From: Hymenolepis diminuta
Taxonomy: Eukaryota; Platyhelminthes; Cestoda; Cyclophyllidea; Hymenolepididae
DNA: 64,000 nucleotides
Direction of reading: 5' to 3'
Assembly: GCA_900708905.1 (NCBI GenBank)
Contig: CAADRB010000010.1
Span: forward strand, 1,732,450-1,796,449
The notes under the pieces are model-generated. The model was not told the origin of the DNA. It saw only the letters and a program-made list of their open reading frames with translations, and did not search any database. Both the position numbers and the translations under genes were made by a program. Below are positions 1-12,500 of this stretch, one piece after another. Every line of letters begins with the position of its first letter. Within the stretch, counting starts at the first letter, position 1.

Positions 1-1603
1 CTAACACCAGTCACCAACTGGTCGTAGCTAATAACAACGGCACGACACAGTTTATCCAACAGTTCAAGCGTCTTAATTCTCACTTCATCTTTTTCATTGT
101 ATTGCATTGCGATAATAATAGCCTGCAGAGAGGCGACAATCAAGATATATAAAACACGCCCTTTAAAGTGATAACTTTAAAAGAAAACGGTTTACACACC
201 TGATAGACGACCTCATGTAGGAAATGCGGGGAATCAAGATCATTCAAATTACTGAGGGCGCCCTCAAAGCTACCGCCACTTACGTAGTGAATGATGATAG
301 CGTAGATTTGCTTCATCAACATGGTTGTAACACGCTCATTGGGTGGAATTCCCCAGACAATGTCCAAGTGACGGTATGCATGATTGGAAGTAAGAAGCGA
401 TTCCGCATTGTTGATAGCTTGCAGAGCGTAGTTAGGCTCGTCTCCACTAGGCGAAGACAAGTTAGCATCGCATGAACTAACACCAGAACTGCTACGAGTC
501 GCTCCGGCACTTTCTGAGATGCTAGTACTATCATGACGTGAAGCAATACGAACCGGAGGATGAGCGGTGTCAGATACAACAGGAGATATACCAGGAGGTG
601 GCATTACAGCATTTAACTCCTTGTATTGCTGAACGAATTTTGGTGGAAGAATATCATCCGCAACGGCACGAGCAATGAAGCGACCGATATACTGTAGGAA
701 AACTACACCATTTAAGCTTTCGGTTAAAAAGAGAACTAAAGGAAATTTTCAAAAGAAGTCTTACATCAGGAGCTTTGGGAACATCAATGACAATTTCAGG
801 CATATCGTCAAGTAGCAAGCGGAAACTCTGTTGCATTCCAGACATGCTGATAATCTTGCCGCACATTTCAGAGAGTAATTCTGAAGTTAGTTCACAATGA
901 CCAACCTTATGTTGAAGAGCCAGATTTATAGCTAGAACAGGGAGACGTCTTCTTTGCATTGGAGTCATCGCAATGCCTTGTAAAGCTTCCTAAACCAACA
1001 CAATCATCAAAATAAAGCACAGAAGAACTTTAAAATGAGTAATTATTGCTTACAATAATTTCGTTAACATTGCAATGATCATAGTACTCATGAATAAGAT
1101 TTGAAACATGGTTATCGAATTCTTCATCATCGTAAGTTGATTTCATATTTCCGAGGACCTCAGGACTCTAAATTTACCTATCAATTTTTTAATAATCGAC
1201 AATACCTCCTCCTCAGACTCATAATCTGGGTCATTTGGATCAAGTTCCAGCTCATCCAATTCATCACAAGCGATATCCCAAACGTCTTTGTCAGATGCTG
1301 ACCACAAAAGATAAGATAAGAGAAAATCCACAAACCTTTCCTAACTCCATGTCGAAAACCATTGCGAGACTTCCGACTATTCTTGCCATAAGGTGTGCGA
1401 TTACCCAGGATGTTCCCAGCTCCAGGGACGTTACCAGTGGTGGCAAGAGTAAGACCATTAACCCCCGTATGGCTCATAGAGTTATAGTGCGTGCGATTTT
1501 TCCTTATTAATCTAGGATTTTGATTCGCATTCGATTTCTGAGTTGAAGCCTTTTTGCTCTCATCACTGAGATCCACAGAAGGGAACTGTCCGACTTCAGA
1601 CAT
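1..1603 (-). CDS. PDCD4: PDCD4 orthologue (programmed cell death 4), two MA3 domains, 3' end off the window
   Basis: Six exons read in phase on the minus strand: 1603-1336, 1297-1206, 1167-1054, 989-765, 691-200 and 122 to the left edge. All have GT-AG borders. The introns are 38, 38, 64, 73 and 77 nt. About 437 residues are visible; human PDCD4 has 469, so roughly 40 codons are missing off the edge. The N-terminus is basic and Ser/Asn-rich, then a KDVWD...DPNDPDY segment matches the conserved region before the first MA3 domain. MA3-1 is at about residues 130-250 (PVLAINLAL, LLDDMPEI, FIARAVADDIL). A Ser-rich linker follows, then MA3-2 from about 345 (VWG, DSPHFLHEVVYQAIII). In the family these domains bind eIF4A and block its helicase, restraining cap-dependent translation. 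The ATG at 1603 is the first in the open exon. Family assignment is firm by motif order; the exon borders are my reading of splice signals. Confidence 0.95.
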
Positions 1604-3184
1604 TGTTTAAAGGCGATGACAGTAAAAATAGTAAGAAAGACTATCGGTAAAAATTTAAAGTGGTTGATTCAGCAAGAATTTTATAATTTATAAAATCGAG
1701 AACTGCCGGGCCAGACAACAACGACGACGGACTATGATAATATAGAAGATTTTTGTTTTCGCGGAGTTACTAATTGAGTAAAACAAACCTTTGTTTGCGT
1801 TGATGCAGAATAATGATTTTACACTGTAATTTTTCCGCATATAAGCCAAATAGCTGGATCATAAAAATCAATCCCGTCCTAAACACAAGTGCTTTAGTTG
1901 TTATACCAGGGAATTTGTCCCAAAATATATGACCAGAGATTCAAATTATTACTCTGCCAGTCATATTTTAAAATCATAATATTATCTGGACAGAGAATAT
2001 TTAAATAATTCAAATAAAACATTCTGAATATAAATATAATGTATAAACAAAGTAAAATATGATAGGAATCATATCTATTTCTTACCTATTCATATATCGG
2101 TCAGTTGTAAAATTTATATTAGATACAATGTTGAATCTTGAATTTAAGCATACAAGGAAATTTAATAACATTAAGTCGTTGATATCTAAACCCTTTTGTT
2201 AACAAGGACGCCTATAAATATACTCTCTGACAAATCATTTAATGAATATTTACAATTGCGAAATATGTAATGAATTTCTTCCCTCTTCAGTGCTTGGGCA
2301 AAATGAAAAATTCAATCTAAGAAGTAGAGTATTATGGCACTATTTACCAAATTCCATTCACTGAATTGGTCAGTTATAATTTCTTTGGTCCGCATTCGCA
2401 GTGCTACGAATAATTGCACCATAACGTACTTTGCTGTCCATATGGACGACCAATTTCATATTAGGAGATCTATACTCTCGCAATTTGTATGATGAGCTTA
2501 GTTTGATATCTTGGAAATGCAATGGAGAAATTATGAACCGCCTGAGAACATAGGAATGAAATAAAGGCACCTCATTTAAAACAAATTGTGAGACTGAGCA
2601 GTTGTCAAGACTGGTGAACTTACTTATTACCCTTCTACTATCGGTTAGGTCTTTTTTGAAGGAATTACGGTCAAAATATAATCCAGAACAGAATTCAAAT
2701 ATCCTAGCGCTTTTCTTTCTCGGTTTCACTTTATCAGACCACAATTCGTCACTCCTCAAAAGATAAACACATATTCGCACTGAGTTTTAATAATGCAGTT
2801 TTAAACAATGAAGACCTTATTCCACATATGAGAAATATAGAGCATTTTATAAGATGCATGAGAAGAAGAGGAAGGTTTAAGGGAACGAGGTCACAAATAA
2901 ACAGTAAGAGTGGAAAAGAAATAAACTTTGACTGGGCATCATTATCGTCATCAAAAGAAATGAAAGAGATTGTATGAGAGAGAAAGAGATAAATGCAGTG
3001 ACACAAAGAATGCCCATCGACTGTGAAAGAGAGAACCTGACAACTATCACGCACAACAATAGAAATAGGTGATTTTGAGATCGATTTAATATCTATACAC
3101 AGATAGATTAGATGTGGAATGGGGGGGGGGGAGGAGAGAGGAGAGATCAATATACACATGGAGATAAGAAGAAAGGGTAAGCTA
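1604..3184. other. Spacer between PDCD4 promoter side and the 3' end of the zinc-finger gene
   Basis: This holds the PDCD4 5' flank (right of 1603) and the presumed 3' UTR of the zinc-finger gene whose stop is at 3185-3187. AT-rich sequence dominates. An 11-G run followed by GA-rich sequence lies at 3121-3150. A minus-strand ATTAAA is present near 2786 and could be a weak polyadenylation signal; I found no clear AATAAA for that gene. A 135-codon minus-strand open frame (2789-2370) is treated under findings. Confidence 0.5.
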
Positions 3185-3574
3185 TTACTGTTGTTGTTGC
3201 GAAGTCGATGTTGATTGCGGGGGGAGATATCGCGAATCAAAAGTGTAGAACCTCTCTCCAAACGCCCGCCTTCGACGCTTGAGACGATTGGCGACGCGCC
3301 TAGGGTGAGGTGGTGCTGGGAGAAGGTGATGGGAAGTGGAGAGAGGGGGCTGAGATGGCATCTCTGTGTCTGAGAGGTGACAGGCTGGGAGAGGGAACTG
3401 TGATGCCGCGCCACCACCGCTTTCATCCTGCCAGGTGCAAGTGGAACCGGAGCGTTGACAGAGTGGTGAATTTCGATGATGGAGCTGGTGATGTGGATTT
3501 TGTTGCTGCCACAACTCAGGAAGATGGAATAGATCTTCTGTTGATACTGTATGCGAGTTTATCAACTTGTTTTG
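3185..3574 (-). CDS. Zinc-finger gene, last exon: basic C-terminus
   Basis: Acceptor TTCCTTCATTAG, phase 0, 129 codons and a TAA at 3187-3185. His/Gln/Ser/Pro-rich sequence leads to RLKRRRR (probable nuclear localisation signal), then a Phe/Tyr/Arg segment (AFGERFYTFDSRYLPP) and a Gln run just before the stop. Confidence 0.86.
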   Translation of the reverse strand, partial: QNKLINSHTVSTEDLFHLPELWQQQNPHHQLHHRNSPLCQRSGSTCTWQDESGGGAASQFPLPACHLSDTEMPSQPPLSTSHHLLPAPPHPRRVANRLKRRRRAFGERFYTFDSRYLPPQSTSTSQQQQ

Positions 3575-6500
3575 CTAATGAAGGAAATGATATAAAATTT
3601 ATTAAGTAATAATATTGTGCATTTGTTGATTTTTCTCAATATGAAAAAGACTAGTAATTTCTCGATCAATAGTGCGTATTCGGCTTATCAAAATAATAAA
3701 TCAATAAATAATGAACTATTAATAAATAATCATCGACCCATACCTAGTGATTAAACCCAATGTCAATGTCATACTAATTGAATGAACAACATCCACCCAT
3801 ATTTAAATTCTATTTTTCACCTCGTTATATAAAGGTAATTATCCAGAATGTGCAAAATCACGACGAAATAAGTTTGAAATCATACTGTCGAGTGGAGGAA
3901 GCCCTGGAACATTTCCCAGTTAAAAAACTAGCCTTTAGATATTACGTCTTAGAACATTAGGAAATATCTTTGAGCAAACAATCATGGAATATGCCTTATT
4001 AAAAGTTTGTTGGCACTGCTACAAGCAATATAAATAGAACTTATAAACTTACAAAGAGGAGTTGTGAGGCCGACGGCAGGGTATTTGGAGGCGGTGGGTG
4101 TTGAATATTTGCCGTTGGTGGCGGTGGCGGGGTCTCCTTTTTCGATCTCAGTTGAGTAGATCGAGTTCGTGATAGTGCAACCACTTCCTCCTGACCATCT
4201 CCTCGGGGAAAGTCATTCAGACAAGTGAGAGAGTTCCTCTGTCTCTTCATGAGACCACCAACGCCCCGACGTTGAGGAGTCTGCACACCAAAGGCAGGTG
4301 AAGAGGCCTCACTGTCTGAGGAGCTGGAAATCACCATCGGTGTTTGTTGTTGCTGTGACCGCTGATGAGATCGATTTCCATTGATTCCCTCATTTGATCG
4401 AAGACCCTAATAAAAATTATCCCAGAATATGCGAATCAGGAATGAGTCAGAAATCTAATTCCCAATTGCCTTGCATTCTTGTTACTTGTGCACTACGGCA
4501 ACAGGTTGCCTTATCCAACTAAGTACATTTGTATAGTTTTTACTGTTTATTTTGAGTGATCTAATATTCGTATTCTAACCACATTGTGAACAAAACACAC
4601 TAGGTTTCGACTAAAAGGAAAACTTCTTACAACTCGTATTTTGCAGAGAAAAGAACTTTTCTGTTTCCCTAATCAAGATGACATATTTGTAGATCAAAAT
4701 AGATTCAAAAACCGTAAATGAAGAAGTGGCATAGATAACGGGTACTATACAAATAGTCAAAGGATAGATCTTCACATGCTGACCTTTTGGATCTTTTAAT
4801 AATCACCCAAGTCCCAACTGTTCTGAGTTATCAATTGTAAGCTTCGTAGTTAACTTTGTTAATATATGTTTAATAAATCCCAATGTCTTAATAACCATGG
4901 ACTCATTCATAAAGGTGGTACTAAGAATACGTATCCAGAAGATCTTTTTCACTTTCGAGATACTTGAGAATCTTCTATGTTGTAAGAAAAATCTGATAGA
5001 AAGCCGAATAGAATAATTGTGTGGTGGTACTTGGATTTGGCCACATTACTACCTTACCGAGCAGCCATTAATTCAGGAGCTGTATAAGCGTTTACGCTCT
5101 CTTAATAAACACATGGTCGTCACGTTTAAGATTTTTGGCCTTCTTTCGATTGGGTTTTAGAGACCAGTTTCACCTCAGTGGTTGCTTAGCGCTATGCCAG
5201 CATCAAATTATTTTTTAAAGATTATCTAACTTCATAGGGAATAATAATAATTACCCCATCACTGCCGATCCCACCGTTGGAGGAACCATTTGAGAGAGTC
5301 GGTGTGTTTCCGCTGCCATTGAAGAGTGGAGGTCCCGTAAAAGTTCCGTTAACTCCATTAGTACTTCCACTGGCAGTTTTCCCCTGAAGCAGTTCGTGGA
5401 GATCATCGTCAGGAAGGAGATCTAGGGCTTGAAGGAGACTCCAGTTTTCACCTGCGAAAGAGAAAAGTAGTATATATCTTCTAATAATGACTTATTTTTA
5501 ATATTAAAAGGAAACGAAACAAGACTGGTAGAAAGAGGAATATTTTTGTTTTTTTTAAAGAAACGGAGAAAAATAATTACCATCAAGAATTCCAACTGGA
5601 GTCGAAGGACTATCAAGTTTCGCTGGTGATGTCCTAGCCGAAAAATCCGGATCATCATCTGGATTTCGGTTATTGACGTCTTCATCATCCGCCGTAACAT
5701 GCAATCCTACAGTCGGTGACATGGACAACGGTAGACAAAGGTCATCTAGAACATCCATATTGAGATCAATCAGTGAAGAGGTAGATTTGACATGACGCCT
5801 GTGAGATTGCTGTTGCGGCTGACGGCTGTTTGAAGAACTCGCACCATTCACCATGTAGTCGTCCGCTATGGTGGTGTTGGCCGGAGTTCGACGGAAGTAG
5901 TCACCAATCTTCCCCGAAATCCGATTTTCCAGATGGGCATCAAAGTGAGCCTCAAAGGCTGCTTCGTTGGCGCAGAAAGTTCGACAGCTCTTTACAGGAC
6001 AGGCGAATATTAAACGTACTGGTTTGTTCTGCGCTATAAGAGATACAAGAACGGAGAGTTAGGTTATTTATTTAGAAGTATGAATATTTAGGACAAATTC
6101 AGATCAGTTATTATTCATGACGATTATATTATTTCAGCAAGTGAATAGAGACGAACTTTTAAAGAACGACACATCTTCTTGCGGCCCGAATTTGTATCCA
6201 AGCCACTGGACGTGCACCGATGACCATTGATTTCATGATCTTTGACCTTTCAGACCAACACGTTGATCATTGCGCCGGTGGCGCACCAAACCTCGCTCTC
6301 TGACAGGGATTTAAATCAAAGCCGCTTGGGTGAAAATCAGGAATTGTATTTTTGTGAATACCAGGTTTAGTAATCGAAGTAAATTACATTCATCGACTCA
6401 TTCAAATGAGGACTCCGACATTCGTTTAGAGTTTTGGATTCGTCATGTTGTCCAGTTTCAACCAAATAGATATAGTTAACGGCATCATGTCTTATTATTC

Positions 6501-9500
6501 CAAGGTTCCAATAGGAGGGTTTGATACCTAAATTTATGAACGTTATTTCATGTTTGCTGAGCTCAGAAGCCAAAAACCATTTGATTCGAGCTTCGAGTCA
6601 TAAATTGAAGTGGCAAGACCGACTATCATAGTTAAACAATCGGTCAGCAAGCACTGAAAATTGTGGACACTGACTTGCTCAGAAATATAATTGACGAATC
6701 ATAAAAGTTGAATTTTAGAATGTGAGCTTTCAACTAAGTGAAAATTGTACAATCCAAATCCGCAAAGTAAACGAAGTAAGATTCTTTGATACTGTGACTT
6801 TACTCTTAATACCTTTTCGTACTCTCCCCAATTATTGTACCCACCGTTAACCGATTTCGGTTGCTTTGCGTGTTACGGTAGAAATAATAATAGTTTACCG
6901 CAGCATATCGTAATGTTCAAAAGTTCGAATTCCAGGATTTGACGCTCAGACTTCTGAAGATTATTTAATATTTACGATATCCAGTGTTCAATAGCGAGTT
7001 GATCGAATTGAGGAGTTAGTCATTCCATTCTGATAACCTGTCTCTAATGACTGTCAAGAGCAAGTAGTTGAAACTAGCTACGATATATGAACATAGCAAA
7101 GGTCACATCCTTTTAATGTGAAGATATAGAAGACCTTCACAATGAGATCAGGATATCAGAGAGTTGAATCGATTGCAACAATAATAAGCAATCACTGATC
7201 GACAGCAAGGCAACATGGATAACTAATCCATTTACTGAAATATGGGTCAATTCGGTCGTATGACTTACAGACGCTTAGATTCCGGAAATAGAAACCGCTT
7301 GGTCTGGCCTATCTCTCTGACTTTTGTAATTAACTCCTACACAATATGATGCGATGTGAATGAGTAAAGACGTGGTATCTGCGAGGTCTTCCGAAAGTAG
7401 TTCCCAATGCATTACAGAACGAGTTAGGCAATGTACTACTACAATGTGCTAGTGAAATTCAGCAATATTAAAGGGTGAAAATAAGACAATTACCCCACCC
7501 GTTAAAAGCGAATAAACTATTCCAGCACAAACTTGAGAAAATAGCAACTCTAAATCTCAAATGGAATTTTTCTGGATAAGGGGGTGGCGGTTTAGCTCCC
7601 CACAGAAGAGAACGCGCTTGACTAACCCGAATAAAACTGATTTCCCCTTCTACTCCCACAGAATTACCGCCACCGCAGCAGCAAAAATGCTTCAGCTCAG
7701 CTGGCAACTAGCCAACTAGGGTATATATATATAGGGAGAGGTTGAATTATTAGCGCGCACGCCAATTCGAGGGTACAGTGGGGGCTTTAAAAGTATTTCA
7801 TAATATTTGGCAACTGAGTCTAAACAAATAGTGAATAAAGTGAACCCTTAATAAATATTCTAAAACTCAACTTACTGACAGTTTGAAGAATTTCCCTTTT
7901 GTACACTGGAGCACAATATAATAATGAAAGTAAAATTAAATCGTGTAGCAGTAAAGCGGACCAAATAATATCATGGAGAATTAAATAAAAAAATTAATAA
8001 ATACACAAACAATTTTAAATAATTTTCTTTATATATATTAAGGTTCATTCAACCAACCATGTCCTTAATAGGAAACATAGTATTCAAACTTGATACAATG
8101 AAAAGACTTAATTAATGGAATTAAATCAAATAAGTCAACTCTCTCTTTTAGGACTTAGCAATAATGTAATGATCCAATTTATTTTCGAAATCAATTACAT
8201 GGACAAGATCATCGCCATTCTTACTCTGTCAATTAATTTCCTTAATTGCACCATCTAAGGCATCTTTTTTGGAAACTGATTAGAGTTGAAATACGAATTC
8301 AACAGAAGTGAATAAAGCATAAAATTTATTTGCTATATTCGGTTACCATTATATCATTAATATAAGGAATGCTCATAGCATAGTGCTATTGTGAATAAAC
8401 ATAAAAAGTGAAATAAGTGTTCGTAGCATTAAGCCACTAAGATAATTAAATCATTGCAAACTAATTAAAAATATTAATATAGCATTAGCAATACTAAAAT
8501 TGTAACATTGCTACTATAACCCACCAATTTACGATTTTTAATTCTGGGAAAGCAACTGAAATAGGATAACAGTAAAGTCAAATAAGGGATGAGGTTGAGA
8601 GGATTGAAAAAATGTTGAAGATAAAGTGTGTAGACTCCAGTCGCACAGTATTTGCTGAAAGGGCAATTTCCTTTCCAAATTTCAAAATACCGGATTACTG
8701 AGTAACTTATTGTCCACGATGTCCGATATTTATTGACAGCTTGGTTAATCAGAGTGGGAAGTCTTACCACTTCAATAAATTTTTTCTTCCAAACGCAGAG
8801 AAAAAGATCCCGATTTACCAATCTGACTTACTAAAGAACAATTAAGTAGTATTTTCACATATTATTTCATAAATTATAAATATATACGTCTAAATAAAAG
8901 CATTTAATTTTCATTGAAAAGTTGTGTAACTATTTGATAATTTTGAACAAATATCACATACATTAATCTCGAAAATACAATGATGAGTTTAGCCAAGTGT
9001 TAAAGAATTTCCCACAATTTCAAAAGTTCTCAGGATGATAAATTCCACACTTCCTTTTGGCTTGGAACGCATGTTAGGAGGGGAAAAAGAAATAAACAGG
9101 GAGAAGAGAAAGAAATCTATAGAAAGGCAGATTCTTATTATCTCGGACAGTAATTAATGTTTATTAATTATAAACAACTTAATAATTACGTCTAAGCTAG
9201 CTCATTAATTGATAAAACTATAATAGTAAGTAAGGATAGTAAGGATAAATATAAGTTAAAGCTCAAATGATACTTTCGATAACGGGATGAATTTTCTTTT
9301 TTATAACATTAAAGTTTAAAGTATTTTATTGGTCCCCTATTTACAGATCAACTGAAAAGAGTATCTAGGACTATCAAACAAAACTCGAAGCCGGTGGTTC
9401 TAGAATGGAATTCCGATTGGCCTAAGAAATCATTCGAAAGCTCACGTTATTTTTGCTTTCTCATATTCCTTCTTGTAAAAACAATGAACAAAATATTCAA

Positions 9501-12500
9501 ATACTCGAGTCTTAAAATAGGTAACTGCCTTTCAATCACCCTGAATATTCACTATTAACGATTAATTTGTATGATTAAACGAAGAAGCATACTCATGATT
9601 GAGTTTATTTAGACCAAGCAGGTACATGCAATAGGATTACGAACCTGACAACGGCTTTGATAATGTATTTTAATAACTGCGTTTTGTTATGACCATTAAA
9701 CAAGAGAGCCAATCTGGAATTTAGTTGGCAATATACTTTCCAAAAGCTCTAAAATCGCAGACCTTATTTGTGCATTGTAGAACTACCAATTTCCGGTTTA
9801 GGTTTGAGCTTGGAATATAAATGTAACAAGATTATGCTTTAGGCAAGTTTTTTAGACAAACCGTATCATATTTCATTTGTGTTAGGAACGTGTGACATAC
9901 GGCAAAGTGGATATAAAAATAAGACAGAAATTCAGGGGCATTCAGATTAACCTGAAAAATCTTTGATGGATGGCGATACTCTGCAATTTGATAAGCAGAA
10001 TAAAGTACCGAATCCATGAGCTCTTAATGTACCTAGAACAGAGTATGTACTAGAAAATCTCTTCTCTGTTAGTGAGCTAACGGTCAAAGTGATAGAATGT
10101 GAAACAGACCCCCAAAATCCAGTTCCCACTTGAATCTTCTGATCAAACTTTTCCAAGCTCTCTTCCGACTTCTAACATGAGATATATTAAGGCTCGTGAT
10201 TTACTAGCTCTGAGGTGGGGGCTTGGTCAGATTTTACCGTCAGTGGCTTAATACTTTGAACACCCCAATTAGTAATAGCGTTGCATAAAAATGAATGATG
10301 TTCGTCCAAGAAATATTAATTAACAATTTATTGTGAACTAATCTTAAAATTTGGATATTTGTTAAAAAGTGCTAAATTGCATGGTCGTTGCTCTATATAT
10401 CTTTAAGGCAATTACGTGTTATTATTGAGTTCTGGGATTTGTGGCTATTTGGGAGGCCAATCAGGTTATAACAAGTAAAAGCGCTAATCGTGTGGCGACA
10501 AGACTAACCGAAACTGATGGTTTAGTGACTGCGAACACATCTAAAGCACTAGGAAAAAGGAGTTTGAAACGTATTGGGGTTAATGAAATTTGGTCTTTAC
10601 CAGTCCATGCTGATTGAAGAGACCGACAATGAGAAAATGCCATAAAGTTAATGATTTGGAATTTTGATGTCACTGTTACCAGAATGGAAGTTCTCACAAA
10701 GAACTTCACCCTTAGAGAACAAAAACTTCCTTAGCGTATTTTTTGGAAAAAGCTATAAGAAATGAACATGTTATTCAAACACGAAAATGTCTCTGTGATT
10801 CGACAGTGATGATATATGATGTTATAACAAAAAATATATTGTTATAATTGTGTAACATAGGACTGTGGCTTCGGACGTTTGTCACGTGACAAAGGAAGAA
10901 ATTATCATGTCTCCTATATTATGGAAATACTGCTTGCTTATTGACTAGAATTTAATCATGGTGAATAAAATTTCTTGACTATAAAACCGCTTTTAATGAT
11001 AGAAAATTACAAATATCTGCTATCCGTTTTTTTATCAGTAAAGTCATCTCTTTTGCTAAAATTCTGCTAGCTAAGGAGAAAAGAGAGTAGTTCAGTTCAA
11101 GAAAGCGTGAAGGCAGCAAGACAAACATACATAATAATATTGATTTAACCCGGAACGCATTGGATCAAAAAGATGCATCCCAACTACAACAACTTTGTAA
11201 CAGATAAAAAAATAAAGGATCGAAGTAAAAAGGGCGAAGCTGAGCAAAGCTACGCAAATCACAAAGTGAAAGGTTTCATATTTCCCATATGAAAATGAAA
11301 ATCGATTTGGATAATACAACTCAGAATCTGTTTAAATGAATGTGAGAATACCCCCTGTAAATTCTGCAAGCTAATGAGGAAAAAAATAGTTCACCAAAGA
11401 AAGCGTGGAGACAACAACGAATTGATTTAACCAGAAAACACAAATTATTTTACAAACACAACGACCAAACTTGTAACATGGTTAACATAAAAACTAAAGG
11501 TTGATATAAGTGAAAGAACTAAGCAAAATTTTAAAATTGCAAAACGAAGACGAATTTACGAGATGATTTATCTAGAAAAAACCGAAATGATTGTGAAAAA
11601 ATCCGAAAATACCTTTATTTTCTCAAAAATCGAGGCTATAGGAAATCTGACATCTTTTTCTAGAATAATATTTAGGGATATTTATGCTGTATTATTATTC
11701 AAATTATTCAGTAAGTCTTACTTCCGAGCTGACATTTATTAATAATGAATGAACAGAGAAATATTCAGGATTTAGTACATAATCCTGCTAATTCCGGACC
11801 AGAGGTTGACGTCTAGTTTTTCTCCTTTAGTAGCCTCTCAGGAAAGATAATAGCAGTTTCAGTTGTCACAACGGATTGCAAAAGATGTATTCTCGATAAA
11901 AATGTAAACTACAGTGATGATTTCGACCTTTCCGAAAGGCCCATACAAATTACGTCACCAACTGATCCGTCCTAATCCGTTGAAAGCGATCGCAACAAAT
12001 TCTGAACAGAAGAGCAAACAGACACAGATTAAATCCCAATGTGAAAAAAATGGTAGTAATGAAACGGACAAAGAATATAATCTTAAGATATTATTTATAA
12101 ATCTCATTAAACTTACAGTCAGGCAGATGACATTCCTTGAGATGTTCACAGAGATTCTCACATCCCGAACAGACGAGACCACAGTCATGCACTGGACAAG
12201 TCACCAGCTCATCCTTAGACATCGACACAGAAGTCAGATCACATCCACCTCCACAGGCCACACTCGCTGACCTCTCCGTACTCACCGAATCCGCCTTCAT
12301 ACCATGCTGAGGACCCGTAGGTGGTACCAGAATCCCTCCACTACTATCCCCACTACTGCTCATTGTTCTGCGACGACCGTGTCGATCACCACCGCGTCTC
12401 CACCTCATACCGCCACTGACTCCACAAATTTTCTTCTCTCCTCCGGTTGTAGAAAATCTCCTTTTACATACAAGGAGAGCTGAGGAGGTGGAAGATAGTC

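Larger units (their letters stand above)
6034..12116 (-). other. Intron 5 of the zinc-finger gene (6.1 kb)
   Basis: Mostly AT-rich sequence without coding signal. It holds a GC-richer block at 6170-6345 with the perfect palindrome TGCGCCGGTGGCGCA at 6271-6285, a GC-rich island with a TATA-like run at 7550-7760, an R3 repeat copy near 10425-10475, and a diverged tandem duplication at 11055-11580. Confidence 0.7.

Noticed and set aside
224..579. Open frames on both strands (83 and 87 codons) over the PDCD4 exon
   Set aside because: They are other-frame shadows of exon 5, whose own frame matches the second MA3 domain.
2749..3426. 225-codon minus-strand open frame, Ser/Leu/Pro-rich
   Set aside because: It overlaps the last exon in another frame and continues into low-complexity GA/TC-rich UTR. 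Composition reflects the simple sequence, not a protein.
3310..3609. 99-codon plus-strand open frame
   Set aside because: Antisense to the last zinc-finger exon, which fits the splice-phase chain.
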